DNA from: Phyto melanocephala
Lineage: Eukaryota; Arthropoda; Insecta; Diptera; Rhinophoridae
Direction of reading: 5' to 3'
DNA length: 64,000 nucleotides
NCBI GenBank assembly: GCA_941918925.1
Contig: OW799235.1
Span: 42,996,701 to 43,060,700, forward strand
Below the pieces are notes generated by a model that ran no database searches, was not told where the DNA came from, and saw only the letters and a program-made list of their open reading frames with translations. Position 1 is the first letter of the stretch. Each line of letters begins with the position of its first letter. The position numbers were made by a program, and so were the translations under genes. Shown in pieces: positions 1 to 10,905 of the stretch.

Positions 1-22
1 TAATTTTAAAATTCTAGCCTCG

Positions 23-61
23 CACTATGGGTCAAACGACCGTTTTTTGAGGCAATAAATC
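23..61. repeat. Transib left terminal inverted repeat
   Basis: Starts CACTATGGGTCAAACGACCG and continues through a T run and GAGGCAA. It pairs with the reverse complement of 3105-3143. The first seven bases, CACTATG, resemble the recombination signal heptamer CACAGTG. Confidence 0.88.
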
Positions 62-462
62 ACAATAAATCTATTGTTTGATATGTTAAAGGTCACCGAA
101 AATTAATACGATTTTAAAATTTCTTTTGTTGCGTGTTATAGTTTTTGGAAAAAATTTAGTTAATTCACCTACTTAAACACCCACGTATACACCCACTAAG
201 TCACCCATTTACACACCCACTTTCAGTGACAGGAAAAGTAAGATTAGTGGCGGGTGCGTTAATAGTAATTAAGACCTTTAGATAATGACAGCTTTCATGC
301 TAGAAATAACATTTATTTATGAAATTATAAACATACATAAATAAAGTTAATTTAGTTAATAACATAAAATTAGTTTTTTTGCTACTTTACAGCTCAACTT
401 ACAAACTAATGTGATCTGCCAATGCCATCATGATTTAATCCCACTAAAAAGAGAACATTTAA

Positions 463-2602
463 TTATATAAAAATTAGTATTTTATAATAAAGCCTTACAT
501 CAAAATTATCCAATGTTTCATCAACTTCTAACTCTATATTAAAATTGGGTAGAACATCTGTCTCCTCTTCGAAATCAGATAAATCTTCATTTGCGATAGC
601 ACGTGACGTAGTCGGCAATTGATACTCGGGAATATCAGGAATCTTTAAAAGAGAAATAACTTCTCTTGGAAGCTGCAAACTTTTCTTTGCTGAATGGCGG
701 TTTTTTATACAAATACTGGATAAAAATGGGTCAGAAGAATCCATGGCTCTGTTAAAAACATCAGATATATTGTGTTCTCTAGAATCCTTTCGTGCATGCT
801 CTATGCGATCCTTTTTATAAAATTTGTTTCTCGTCTCAGAGGCATTTTCTCCAGCGCATCCAAGAGGCACTATTGAGGCTTGTATTATTTGTGAAGAATG
901 TACTAAAATTTTATGCAAGGTCGCTGACATTGGGTACCATTTGTAATTTTGAAAATATATTTCGGCAGTTTCATAGCAAAAACTTCTAAAGTTTTCGACA
1001 CTTAACTCAAAATTGCTAGAAATTGCAATTAGTATGATTTGCAAGTGTTTTAAAAACTCGATGTTAACATTTGTTATAGATGCAAATAATTCCGGATTTG
1101 AAAATGCTCTTCGTGCAGTATTGCCGTCGTTGGTTGAGCCACTCCCATTACTTTTTGGCTTATGAACATGAAGACCCATTTTCTGCCAGAATTTTTGTTG
1201 AATTTCACTTTTTCTCTGTTGCAGTAGTAATTTGTCCTCAGCACTTCGAATTTGCCATTTTTTAATATGAATTCTATATGAAAGATTAAGAACAAATTCT
1301 AAGCATCGAATCCATGCGTGTAAAGGGCTTATGCCATACTTTAATGAATTTGGTTTTGGCTGAAACACCAATGAACTTAAATCATTTATTGATAAAAACT
1401 GCTTCGGATTCCCACCACAAATTGGGCACGACTGAGAAGATTTTGTTTCCGTAAGCACGTTCAGGACTTTCCCATCAATTAAAGTCATAATAAGTTCATA
1501 CTTTACTGATATCTTTCTACCATTTACCAAAAAATATTCTAAAGGCTCAAGATTTTTTATTTGCACATCCAAATTGTTTTTTTCTTTCAATATATGCTCC
1601 TTGGTTTCCTTTATAAATTCAATTTTAAGTGGTCGGCAAAAACGAACCGATTGAGGTGTACGATTAATCCAAACTGTTGCATAATGAGACGTGATTATTT
1701 CCAGTGGTATAACTGATGTTACAAATAGCGAGTTATCTTAGCTTTCTGGGGCGTTGGTGCTAAATATTTGTTTAAATGAACTTTGCCCAGTGGAACCGTC
1801 GAAACCATAACTTAAAACCAAAGTAACTTCATTCAGCTCAGGTATTTGCATTAAAACTTCTTCTTGGTAGGACAAAATTCTTTTTGCAGTATGGTTAACT
1901 AAGCTCTGCAGGAGAATTTGTGCTGATGATTCCGTTACCGTTAATCCTTCAGGTCGGCATTGAAGTTTGCACTCTCGAATTTTTTGGTAATGTGGATAAA
2001 TATCACAGTTACGTGATTTGCTCATTTCCCTAATGTTTATGTACTGTTGCTTTGTTAAATTATTCTCTATCAAAAATAATAATGCTTCTTCTGGGGAGAG
2101 TGGTAATGGTTTTTTTTCATGGCATGTTATAACTTGTCTTATTTTAGTAGCCCTAGATGGTGATGAAGCTACTTCCTTTAAAACAAAATTTAAGTCATTT
2201 GCTTTTGATGCATGAGATGATATTGAAGCAGCATGAACCAATAATTTGGTATCGTGTCCCTGTACGGACGATATCTCGGAAGCAAGCACTTCCCTCGCTA
2301 TATCCAACATGAGGACGGCCTCTTTTGTTTCCGACATCACTTTCAGAGAATTTAAATTCAGTCTCTTTCGATAACCATAAACTTTCGTATTTTTCAAATG
2401 TCTTCAAACATCTATGATTCTTGTTCCACTTTTGGTTAGCATAAGCACAAAAATTGTTAATTTTCTTTTTTATTGTTGCAATACGTTCTTCATCCACTGT
2501 TCTATTAAATTTCGTGAAAATCCAGTTGACAACAGTTGTAGCATTTCGATTATTTCGTAACCAAAAATTGAATATATCAGTATTTTTTATTTTTACGCAA
2601 TC
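463..2602 (-). pseudogene. Transib/RAG1-like transposase, broken
   Basis: The product would be a DDE transposase that cuts the element ends in the nucleus. Reading from 2602 downward, the N-terminal part holds a conserved WL...GRP stretch (about 2310-2400). After a frameshift near 2300 comes the core, with GFDGSTGQS near 1785-1810 as the likely first catalytic aspartate. A TAA at 1738-1740 interrupts the frame, which then continues without shift. Next come LIDGK and a CPICGG zinc-binding pair near 1405-1480, then SETRNKFYKK near 815-850, which matches the region around the third acidic residue of RAG1 (E962 in mouse). So all three acidic residues seem retained, but one stop and one frameshift break the gene. 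The start codon is uncertain; the frame is open up to 2602. RAG1 relationship is family knowledge; residue assignments are my inference. Confidence 0.85.
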
Positions 2603-3104
2603 TTAAAAGTGAAATATAAATAAGTTAATGCAATTTTGGGCAATTGGTTATTTAAACACATGAAAGTACACATCATTACCTTTCTCCACATGTATAGTGT
2701 TCCAACAATACGTCCCAATAAACAAAGTACTACTCCAAGAAACACACGGTCGACAACCAAAACTACACAGAAAAGACGACACACTTTGTCACAACAAAAT
2801 ATTAACTACAACATTATTTTTATGAAACTTATTAATAGCATTTTTTTTAACGCACCTTTATTAATACTTTCCATTTTAGAAAATTTTGTTTCAGATTATA
2901 TATTTTGTTAAACAATAGTTTTAATATCAGGCACAATAAAGCGGAATATGAGAGAATAAAGCAAACCAAAAAAACTTCAACTTTGACAGCTTGTCTTTAA
3001 GTCATGGGTTGCCGCCTGATTCTGATTTTTTATTTTTGGGTATTTGAAAATGTGTAGTACAAAATGCCATTATCAATTTTTTGAAATAGTTCACTGCAAG
3101 ATTG

Positions 3105-3143
3105 GATTTTTTGCCTCAAAAACCAGTCATTTGACCCGCAGTG
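3105..3143. repeat. Transib right terminal inverted repeat
   Basis: Read on the minus strand it starts CACTGCGGGTCAAATGACTG and continues with a T run and GAGGCAA, matching the left end at 33 of 39 positions. The base after it begins the CTTCG copy of the target duplication. Confidence 0.88.
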
Positions 3144-3148
3144 CTTCG

Positions 3149-4545
3149 CAAACGTTGAAAATACAAAAAGTACCATAAAAATTCAAAAAAGTACCTTTTT
3201 GGTTGCCCATAAAATTTTTAGTCTTACCTTGTATCAATAGTCCTTTATTTAACAATTCTACCTCTATAAACGTAGAAAATACAAAAAGTACCATAGAAAA
3301 GCGAAAAAGTACATTTTTGGTCCAAGTTCCAAATTCCAAGTTTAAAATGTTCAAATATCTATGAAACAAAATATTTTAATAGACATGATTTAAAGTCAGT
3401 AAATCTACTCTTTTTTGCATAAAAGTAATTATGTTCTAAAAAGTACCAAACTCTTCCCGATTTTTCCCCTTTCTACCCTGTTATGAATGTGTTTAAATTT
3501 TTACTAAATTACATAATTTTTTATGTCTAGTGAAATCCCAATTAAAAATTTTGTGAAAATTGGCCGTCTAATTAGGAATAACATACATTTTCCGGAATTT
3601 TCCCCTTTTTAGTACCTTTTTTGTCCCCAAAAAAGTTTCCAAAAATTTCACCTATATAGTTGTCCATATTCTATTACTCTACGTCTTGACGAGCCATCGA
3701 TTTGTTTAGACTAGAACAAAACGTCGGCAGAGCAACTGTCAAAAAATTTTTCATGTTCTTTGATATGGAGAAAACGTAAAAGAGTATTTTGTTGGTATTT
3801 TTATGTGTCGTCTTTTTCTTTCATATTCAAAATGCCTTTTAATATTAGACATCGTTGTTCGAACAAATATTCTGACAACGCTGTTTGAACAAGAACAAAA
3901 CATCGACTACAGCGGTCCACACCAGGCAAATTCATGTGCGCACAAAAAATTGTTCGTTGTTCAAACAAATCGATGGCTGGTGTAGACCGTAGGTTAGGAA
4001 ATAATAATTGTCAAATGTTGTCCCATTGAATAATACAAGAAAAGTTTATTTCAAAAAAAGTACCAAAAAAAGGGACAATTTTTACCCCTTATGCATATGA
4101 ATTTGACAAAAGTGCCGAATTCCTATTAATATTTTTTCGCGGATAATTTAATACAGTTTAAATTTTTTTCCTAGCTTTATGCGTTTTGAAGTTACATATG
4201 GTACCAAAAAAGTACCAAATTATAGTTTTTACCCGTTTTTTCCCCTTAGTGGTTGAAAATTCCAAAAAACGCCAGACACCTGTCAGCTTATTTTTTGTGC
4301 AAATTACAATACTTTTTCAATTTAATTTGTATCATTTTTAGTTTAGCCGATATAAGATTACCGATTTTACCCGTTTTTACCCTTTTTTACCCCCTTAAAG
4401 TACGAATTTCCAAAAATCCCTTCTTAGTGGAGCTATACATTGAAAGAGGAACCGATTGTCCAAATTTCGTGTCTCTAGCTCTTGGCGTTTGGGCTGTGCG
4501 ATGATGAATCAGTCAGTCAGTCACGTTACTCTTTTATATATATAG
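3149..4545. repeat. Unclassified non-coding repeat rich in AAAAAGTACC motifs
   Basis: No credible coding frame is present. The motif AAAAAGTACC and its complement recur many times, often with C runs such as TTTTTCCCCTT. A 24-bp block beginning ACGTTGAAAATACAAAAAG at 3152 returns at 3270, about 118 bp later. The right end is a distinctive tail, GTCAGTCAGTCAC followed by TTTTATATATATAGAT, joining gag sequence at about 4545. It looks like a transposable element with a fixed 3' tail that landed in, or recombined with, the gag at its right. I cannot name the family. Confidence 0.5.
3677..3993. repeat. Possible small inverted-repeat element
   Basis: AGCCATCGATTTGTTT at 3692-3707 is the reverse complement of 3963-3978, and weaker pairing extends outward to CTACG-like ends at about 3680 and 3993. 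The roughly 315-bp unit lies inside the AAAAAGTACC repeat and lacks its motif. This fits a MITE insertion, but I could not define a target duplication. Confidence 0.35.
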
Positions 4546-5107
4546 ATAATTCATTTAAATTTCTTACTTTTACTGTACGGCAGAAGTTGAAAATCTCCGC
4601 ATAAGTCCTTTTTGGTCTGAATTCTTGCAGTATTCTATTCTTTATTTCCTCCCAGGAAGCATTGTTTTGTAGCTCTCTAGTCCTTCGACCAGCATTTCCC
4701 AAAATCTTCTCGTTTGTCACGATTCCAATGCAAAATTGAGCCAGAAATTCGTTATTCCCACAAAGAGTAAGATTTGCTTCTACGGCATGTATAAATGCTC
4801 TTGGGTTATGTTTTTCGTCAAGAGGCTTTAGACGTCGGAATTAATCAATGACATCCTTGGCTGACATGTTGAATTGGAACTCGTTGGGCAGAACATGTTG
4901 CTGTTGTTGCTGCTGTTCTTGCTGTTGGCGTACTTGTTGATCATATTGTAGCTGTTGCTGTTGGTTTGCCGCTGCTGCGATCTGTTGGATGATCTTTTGT
5001 TCCTGCTGCCGCAGTACTGCTTCCAATTCGCAAATTTTTTGTTGTAAGTCTACCATATTTTCCTGGTTTAGCTGACGATTATTATCAAAATTTTTTTGTC
5101 GGCTCAT
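4545..5107 (-). pseudogene. Ty3/gypsy gag, 5' part, truncated
   Basis: Gag packages retroelement RNA into particles. The frame starts with ATG at 5107 and gives an N-terminal coiled, glutamine-rich segment: long Q runs from CAG/CAA codons at about 4890-4990. A TAA at 4841-4843 interrupts it, and the same frame continues to about 4545 with a capsid-like sequence (AFIHAVEANLTLCG, then RRTRELQNNASWEEIKNRIL). It then runs into the tail of the neighbouring repeat, so the rest of gag and all of pol are missing. The matching PBS and LTR lie upstream at 5378-5635. The assignment to Ty3/gypsy rests on the capsid-like sequence and the PBS; the subfamily is not determined. Confidence 0.75.
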
Positions 5108-5377
5108 AACCCCATATGAGATTGAGTCGCAAATTGATTAACTTTGTTTGATTCACTTTATGTACTTATATTTTTTTTCTTAGTTCACAAATTTTTTTTT
5201 TTTTTTTGTCCAAGGTTTTTGGTTCAATTAATAAAATCAATTAGATATTGAGCTTTCATACATTTGTAAAATTATTTAATAATATTTGTTTTTTTTTCTT
5301 TTTTTTTTTTTTTTAATTTTTTAACTGTTTTTAAACAGCTTTGATTCTTAGTGATTTAATTTTTTTCTAATAATTTT

Positions 5378-5392
5378 TCACCGACTGTGCCA
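5378..5392 (-). other. Primer binding site of the minus-strand gypsy element
   Basis: Read on the minus strand this is TGGCACAGTCGGTGA, directly after the LTR end. It resembles the TGGCGCAGTCGGT site of 17.6/297-type elements, which is tRNA-Ser-like. Confidence 0.65.
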
Positions 5393-5635
5393 GTTATGAA
5401 TAAAACACTTTTTAAAGGTTTTACTTCTTTATTTGTTGAACTGAATCTTAAGACTAACTTCTTCAATACAATTTGATTCACTTAAGCTAAGCAACATAAA
5501 CTTTTTATGCTTATGTTGCTGTCTGGCAAAATGTGGGAACGAAAACAAATGTGTAATTTAAAACTATAAAGTTCCCTACACTTTGCCAGCCGTCATTGAC
5601 CATTATGGGAGTGGGTATGTAACTGGTATGTAACT
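5393..5635 (-). repeat. 5' LTR of the minus-strand gypsy element
   Basis: On the minus strand the block runs from AGTTACATACC to ...TTCATAAC and is followed by the PBS. AGTTA and TAACT make short inverted ends. A polyadenylation-type AATAAA lies near its 3' side. Because AGTTAC occurs twice, the outer end may be 5624 or 5635. It abuts the RNase H coding sequence of a plus-strand element, so this LTR apparently inserted into that gene. Confidence 0.65.
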
Positions 5636-5946
5636 TACGCTTCGAAGACATTCACAAAAGGCGAAGGTAATAAATCAACAATCGAACAAGATTGCAATAC
5701 ATTGGGCTATCACACATTTTCGACCATATATATATGGGAAACATTTCTTAGTTCGCACTGACCATAGACCACTTTCATACCTGTTTTCTATGAGAAATCC
5801 TAGTTCAAAATTAACTAGAATGAGACTGGACTTAGAAGAATATGATTTCAGGGTGGAATATCTTAGGGGAAAAGACAATTTTGTGGCCGACGCTTTGTCG
5901 CGCATAACAATTAATGAATTAAAGGCAATGAATTTGAAAAATTGAG
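5636..5946 (+). pseudogene. Ty3/gypsy RNase H fragment
   Basis: The sequence opens in mid-gene with YASKTFTKGE and NKSTIEQ, shifts frame near 5690, and continues through HFRPYIYGKHF, TDHRPLSYLF and DNFVADALSRI to a stop at 5944-5946. These are standard RNase H landmarks at the 3' side of reverse transcriptase: the TDH and ADALSR blocks. Everything upstream (protease, RT palm) is missing because the minus-strand LTR sits at 5635. It leads into the integrase frame below and belongs to the same element. Confidence 0.8.
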
Positions 5947-7414
5947 AATGACGACAAGGTCAGTAAGTAGAAAGGCAGAAAAAATGGCAGGGAAAGATAA
6001 TATTGAAAATAGACATCAATTAAATGAAAACAAGAAGCCCAAAATATATGTCCCAGTAGACAATACTGACGTCAGAAAATATTACAAATTAAAGATTACT
6101 CCGGAAAGATGTTACATCAAACTGGGAAAATCTATTGTGACATATATACAAATTAATGATTTGTTTATTAATGAGAAATTTGACTTAGGACAATTCTTCT
6201 CAACGCTCGAGGAAGTGGCCGATAAACAAAATATAGCGAAATTACAAGTGGCACCAAGTGAGAAAATTTTCGAATTTATCTCTATTAATGAATTTGAAGA
6301 TATGGGCAATATGAAATTAGATAAAGTAAAAGTAGCGCTGCTTAATGAGGAGATCCACGTAAAGAAGGATGTCGATAATATAAAAGAAATGCTGAAACGA
6401 TACCATGATGACCCTAGAGAGGGAGGCTATTCAGGTGTTTCTAGAACTCTTAATAAAATTAAAAGATATTTTTATTGGAAAAATATTACAAAAGACGTAA
6501 CAAAATACGTCAAAGCGTGCCAAAAATGCCAGAGGGCGAAAATAACGAGACACTTAAAGGGTCCAATGATATTGACACCGACACCTATAGGAGCATTTGA
6601 TACGGTTCTTATAGACACTATAGGCCCACTTACCAGATCATATAACGGAAATGAATACGTAGTCACTATAATTTGCGACTTGACGAAATATTTAGTGGCG
6701 ATACCGATAAGAGACAAAAGTGCGAAAACAGTAGTTAAGGCTATTTTTGAACATTTTATTCTGACCTATGGCCCAATGAAGACGTTCATTACGGACATGG
6801 GTACAGAGTATAAAAATTCTATTATAAGTGAGTTATGCAATCTCCTCAAGATAAGTAATATAACATCTACAGCTCACCAGACGCTAGGAACTGTGGAAAG
6901 AAGCCATAGAACATTCAACGAATATGTAAGATCCTACATATCCGTCGACAGAAGCGATTGGGATGAATGGCTCAAGTACTTTACGTACTGTTTTAATACT
7001 ACACCATCGTCAGTACATGACTACTGTCCGTATGAGTTAGTTTTTGGAAAAATACCAAATAGATTTTTACAATTTAATGAGGTAGATGAAATAACACCTT
7101 TATACAATATGGAAGATTATGTTAAGAAAATTAGATATAGAGTAGAAGTCGCTCAAAAAAGAGCTAGGGAACTACTAGATAAAGCTAAACTAAGACAGAA
7201 GATAAATTATGATAAGGAAACATTAGATTATAACTTTAAAATAGGAGATTTAGTTTTATTAAGAAATGATACAGGTAATAAATTGGATTCACAATATAAA
7301 GGACCATATAAGGTAAACAAAATAGATTTAAGACATAATGTTACTATAGTAGATAATAAAACAAATAAGGAACAAATAGTCCATAAGAATAGACTTAAAA
7401 TTTATATACAATAA
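5942..7414 (+). CDS. Ty3/gypsy integrase (490 codons), C-terminal pol piece
   Basis: Integrase joins retroelement cDNA to the chromosome. The N-terminal zinc domain shows HDDP, then GGYSG where family members usually have a second histidine, then CQKC. The catalytic core has D in VLIDTIGPL, D in FITDMGTEY and E in GTVERSHRTF, so the DDE triad is present. A GPY-type motif (YKGPYKV) near the C terminus is typical of gypsy integrases. The frame is open for 490 codons and is the longest intact retroelement frame in the left half. It overlaps the end of the RNase H frame by a few bases in another frame. The first ATG is at 5948; the real protein was part of a polyprotein. The His to Tyr change may impair zinc binding. 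Confidence 0.85.
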   Translation: MRMTTRSVSRKAEKMAGKDNIENRHQLNENKKPKIYVPVDNTDVRKYYKLKITPERCYIKLGKSIVTYIQINDLFINEKFDLGQFFSTLEEVADKQNIAKLQVAPSEKIFEFISINEFEDMGNMKLDKVKVALLNEEIHVKKDVDNIKEMLKRYHDDPREGGYSGVSRTLNKIKRYFYWKNITKDVTKYVKACQKCQRAKITRHLKGPMILTPTPIGAFDTVLIDTIGPLTRSYNGNEYVVTIICDLTKYLVAIPIRDKSAKTVVKAIFEHFILTYGPMKTFITDMGTEYKNSIISELCNLLKISNITSTAHQTLGTVERSHRTFNEYVRSYISVDRSDWDEWLKYFTYCFNTTPSSVHDYCPYELVFGKIPNRFLQFNEVDEITPLYNMEDYVKKIRYRVEVAQKRARELLDKAKLRQKINYDKETLDYNFKIGDLVLLRNDTGNKLDSQYKGPYKVNKIDLRHNVTIVDNKTNKEQIVHKNRLKIYIQ

Positions 7415-7565
7415 ATACCTATTAAATATATGAGATCGCGATCCAAATATGTTTAAGAAAATTAAAATTAAATGTAAAATTAAACTTAAGTAACTATAAG
7501 TTGTATCATAAACTAATTGTACAAGAATGTTCATACAATCTTTGAGTTGTATGAGCATTCTCCGT

Positions 7566-7580
7566 AAAAGGGAGGTGAAG
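7566..7580 (+). other. Polypurine tract of the plus-strand gypsy
   Basis: AAAAGGGAGGTGAAG ends directly before TGTATTAATG, the probable LTR start. Polypurine tracts prime plus-strand DNA synthesis just upstream of the 3' LTR. Confidence 0.6.
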
Positions 7581-8104
7581 TGTATTAATGTCGCTGTGTA
7601 TGCATAGCATAGTTTATGAATATATATTGCTGCGTATGCATATTGTAATTCATAAATATATGTCGTGATGTGTGTATATTATAGTGTGTACTTGGCACAC
7701 GCTGTGGTGAATGAACTGACAAATAATGTGCACCACAAGCTTAATGCACTCTTATTTTGTTTGCTAATATTTTGTTTGCAATAAACAAAAAGGGTCTCAT
7801 GTTACACACAACGATAATACAGCTAGCACTCGATGCATAGTGCAATGACTAGTGTGTTTTGTATTGGTTTATTTAAACCACAATGTTAGTGGTTCCACTG
7901 TTAACATTTATATACAGGCAACACTTTAGGCATTGTACAAAATACAGTTGTAACGTGAACAAATAGTTACTATAATACACTACAGAATCCACTGTAGGCT
8001 AAATAGCAATGTAAGCAATAATTGTATATAAAAATCGATGAATTTTTAATAAAGAACACAATTCTTGATTGACTGCTAATCAGAGCGTTTCATCCGCTCT
8101 AGCA
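7581..8104 (+). repeat. Probable 3' LTR of the plus-strand gypsy
   Basis: Starts with TGTATTAATG right after a polypurine tract. It has a polyadenylation-type AATAAA near 8049 and ends somewhere near CTCTAGCA. There is no second copy in the window, so the right border is an estimate. The bases 8105-8148 before the next LTR hold nothing recognisable. Confidence 0.5.
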
Positions 8105-8148
8105 AAAACTTAAGATAATTATTCAATTCATTTAATCCTAAATTACAG

Positions 8149-8742
8149 TGTAGTAAAATTTAGAAATTTGGAAATTGAATTCAGCTTACCTCTGATATTT
8201 TATAATTTTTGTTTTTAGTATATAAGAAATTTTTGTATTAAGGTTAAACATTTTTTTTTTTTTGTATTAATTGTATTTTTATTATTCTGATAGATTTTAG
8301 TGTAACGTATAAAAGAAAAATAGTATAATTAGTCAGATAATATAAAAAAATTGTTTAGTTTAATTTTATTTTAATAAATATGTATAAAATTTTGATTTGA
8401 AGAAAAAATAGTAACATGTTATTGGCATAAAAAAAAGGTAAAGGCATGAAGGTAAGGTAAAGGTTGGAAGAGTAGAGTGGGTTTTGGGTCACTAAACAGA
8501 TTTGTTGAGGATATTATCGTGACATTGTTGGGTGGGCAATATAAGAGCATGACATCTGCTCTGATACAGGTCAATGGTATGGTACGCAAGAAATGGTTTG
8601 TTTCTTTGTTTGTTTAGTTTTTTTTATTGTGTATTTGTGAGATTTTTTTTTATGTGCAGTGTACCCAGTGAGGAGGGTTGGGACCCTCTGAGATATGCTA
8701 CGGTGCTAGTCGGCAACTCTACTGGTCACTACGGCTGTAACA
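8149..8742 (+). repeat. 5' LTR of gypsy element 1
   Basis: 594 bp, TGTAG at the start and TAACA at the end. It is nearly collinear with 21839-23020 once the MITE there is removed. It has a short extra stretch near 8580 relative to the 3' copy, and ends four bases before the PBS. Confidence 0.85.
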
Positions 8743-8746
8743 TAAA

Positions 8747-8760
8747 TGGCGCCCAAACTG
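8747..8760 (+). other. Primer binding site of gypsy element 1
   Basis: TGGCGCCCAAACTG, four bases after the LTR. It matches the tRNA-Lys 3' end type of primer site and is the same kind as in gypsy element 2 at 29216. Confidence 0.75.
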
Positions 8761-9609
8761 AAAATTGTAGCATAAAGTCGAAATCAAATGGAATATTCTA
8801 TGTTGCTTACGTGGGACATGTGTGAACACCAAGACATGTTGTAATACTCAGTAATAGTTTGTTTAAAAATTCTAACAAAATTTTAATTGTAAGTAGAGTG
8901 AAGTTCATTTTTGTAGCCCTTAAGTAAATGTGTTACTAAGGTAGTACAGAGATACAATCGTTTTATTTGCTAGTTATGCGGATAGTTTGAACGATTCATT
9001 GTGGGAACTGATTACAATAGCTTGGACAAATGGTTATAAATTGGTCTAATTGTATTGTTTTCGTTTCTTGTTTTTTTTTTTAAATTAGAATATGTAGTTT
9101 CAGTTGTTATTGTGTTGTTTATAAGTGAACTCGAGGGTGATAGCTTTGATAGCCGCTCATGAATATAATATCATGGGGTCTGTAGTATCAAGTATGATTC
9201 GAGAGTACTTCTCATAACTCATAAACAGGGGAAACTTTACGTTTGTGATCGTATGAGAGATTTCACTAAAATTATACATTTTTTTTCAAATTAAATTTTT
9301 TTTTTGATTACCAATCTTGCGTACCATATGAAATACCTGCGTGATAAGAAAAACCACTTTGACAACCGCCAATTACCTTCATGCCAAACCTAAATGGATA
9401 TTTTAAAATACTTTGTTTTTGTGATACGAGTAATTAATTTATTTATTATTGAGCAAATAAGAACACTTTTGATCTTCGCAAAAAATTAAGAAAATAGAAG
9501 AAAATTAATTTTCCTATTTGTTTTTCCGATTGTACAACAAAGTCTATTTTTATGTTTGCGTAGTCAGCAAAGAGAAAAAGAGTTTGTATAGGTTTTTTTT
9601 AGTTAAGAT
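8761..9609 (+). other. Untranslated leader of gypsy element 1
   Basis: About 850 bp of AT-rich sequence between PBS and the gag start. No open frame of note and no repeat was recognised. Confidence 0.6.
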
Positions 9610-10905
9610 ATGTCAGAGATCCCTAATAATACTAAATCTAGGAAAAGAGTTAGACAAGTTCAGTTTGATTTGAATAGGTCAACACCTTTTAGATGTTTTT
9701 AAACTTATAAATCTAGTACACCAAGGCGCAAACCTAGCGCAATTAGAAAGTTAAATATGAGTCAGAATCGAAATTTAATAGAGCCTCAATTTCATGATAA
9801 ATCGCAGACGATTAATACGGCTAAACCGTCTACTAGTCGTGCTGCAGATCTTGAAGTGAGAGCACAGGAAGAATACGAAATTGATCAGAATTCGGCAGAA
9901 ATGAGTTGCGACGATTTAGATGAAGGTGCTGTAGAACAGAACTTTTCATCACAGGTAATTGAAATAAGAAGCCAGATGGCAGAATTAACTACAACTGTAA
10001 GCAAAATGAGTTTAGTGTTGCAACATTCCCAGCAGCAGAATAAAAAGCTTCAAGAAGAAATTGTTCCCAAGATTGTTAAGAATGGCCAGAATTATAATAT
10101 ATTAGATGTTTCTCCAATTAGTTCAGGGCATTCGTCTAGAGCTTCTTTGGAAAGTTTAGAAGTTGCTAATTTGAAGAGCCACCACAAAATGCGTATAGAT
10201 AAATGGGGTCTTGAATTCGATTGTAACTCTAATAAACTAGCAGTCAAAGATTTTGTGTGTCGCGTTGAGCGTCTACAGCGTTAATACGGTGCATCTTGGA
10301 AAGAGATCCTGGATAACTTCCATTTGTTGGTCAAAGGAGTGGCCGAAAAGTGGTATTGGTTATTCATCCAAACAAATTACGTCACTGAATGGACCACTTT
10401 GAAAGAAGCATTATTGAAAAAAATACCAACCTACGAGGTCCAGTTTTGAGCTTATGAGCGATATGGTGGAAAGAAAACAACAATCAGGTGAAGGAATCGA
10501 TGCTTTCTTTTTCGCTATGACCCAAATGCGATCGCGGTAAGATATTTCAATGCCTGAAAGGGAGATGATAAAAATGATTAAAAAAATTTAAGAGAAGACA
10601 TAAGGAGTAGAGTTTACCCGATTGCCCGATTGCATGTTCCTGTAAATCGTTATACTAGGCAAGTAAACGAGATTTTTGAAAATTCATCTAATAACATTCA
10701 CCCCGAATCGTATGAAGAGGTAGCAGAAATTGAGGCAAATAAATCACAAAATAAAACTAGAATTCCACTTATCCGCTGGAACTGTAGGCAGAATGGCCAT
10801 ATGTTTATGGATTGTCCATCGACTGAAAGAGCATTATTTTGCTACAGGTGTGGCAAACCCAATGTTATATCCCCAAATTGCACAGATTGTAAAAATAGGA
10901 ATTTT
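9610..10905 (+). pseudogene. Gypsy element 1 gag, broken
   Basis: Gag forms the particle and binds RNA. The frame starts with ATG at 9610, meets a TAA near 9700, then continues unshifted through a long frame from 9757 to a TAA at 10282-10284. The capsid part then goes on in the same style (WGLEFDCNSN, then YGASWKEI, then WYWLF). The nucleocapsid near 10780-10890 has WNCRQNGHMFMDC, where the first zinc cysteine is replaced by arginine, and a second C-rich knuckle CYRCGKPN. The gag is clearly related to that of gypsy element 2 at 30872-32365. At least two stops and further shifts disable it. Confidence 0.8.

Larger units (their letters stand above)
23..3143 (-). mobile_element. Transib-type (RAG1-related) DNA transposon, complete ends, inactive
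   Basis: The element is bounded by inverted repeats of about 39 bp (33 matches by eye), beginning CACTATG on the left and CACTGCG on the right. They are flanked by CCTCG (18-22) and CTTCG (3144-3148), a 5-bp target duplication with one mismatch. Transib elements are known for 5-bp GC-rich duplications and for CAC-starting termini that resemble the V(D)J recombination heptamer. The 3.1-kb length suits an autonomous copy. A minus-strand transposase frame with Transib/RAG1 motifs fills 463-2602. The remaining internal sequence is AT-rich and non-coding. Stops and a frameshift in the gene say the copy is dead. Termini and duplication are seen directly; the family name rests on known Transib features. 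Confidence 0.88.
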
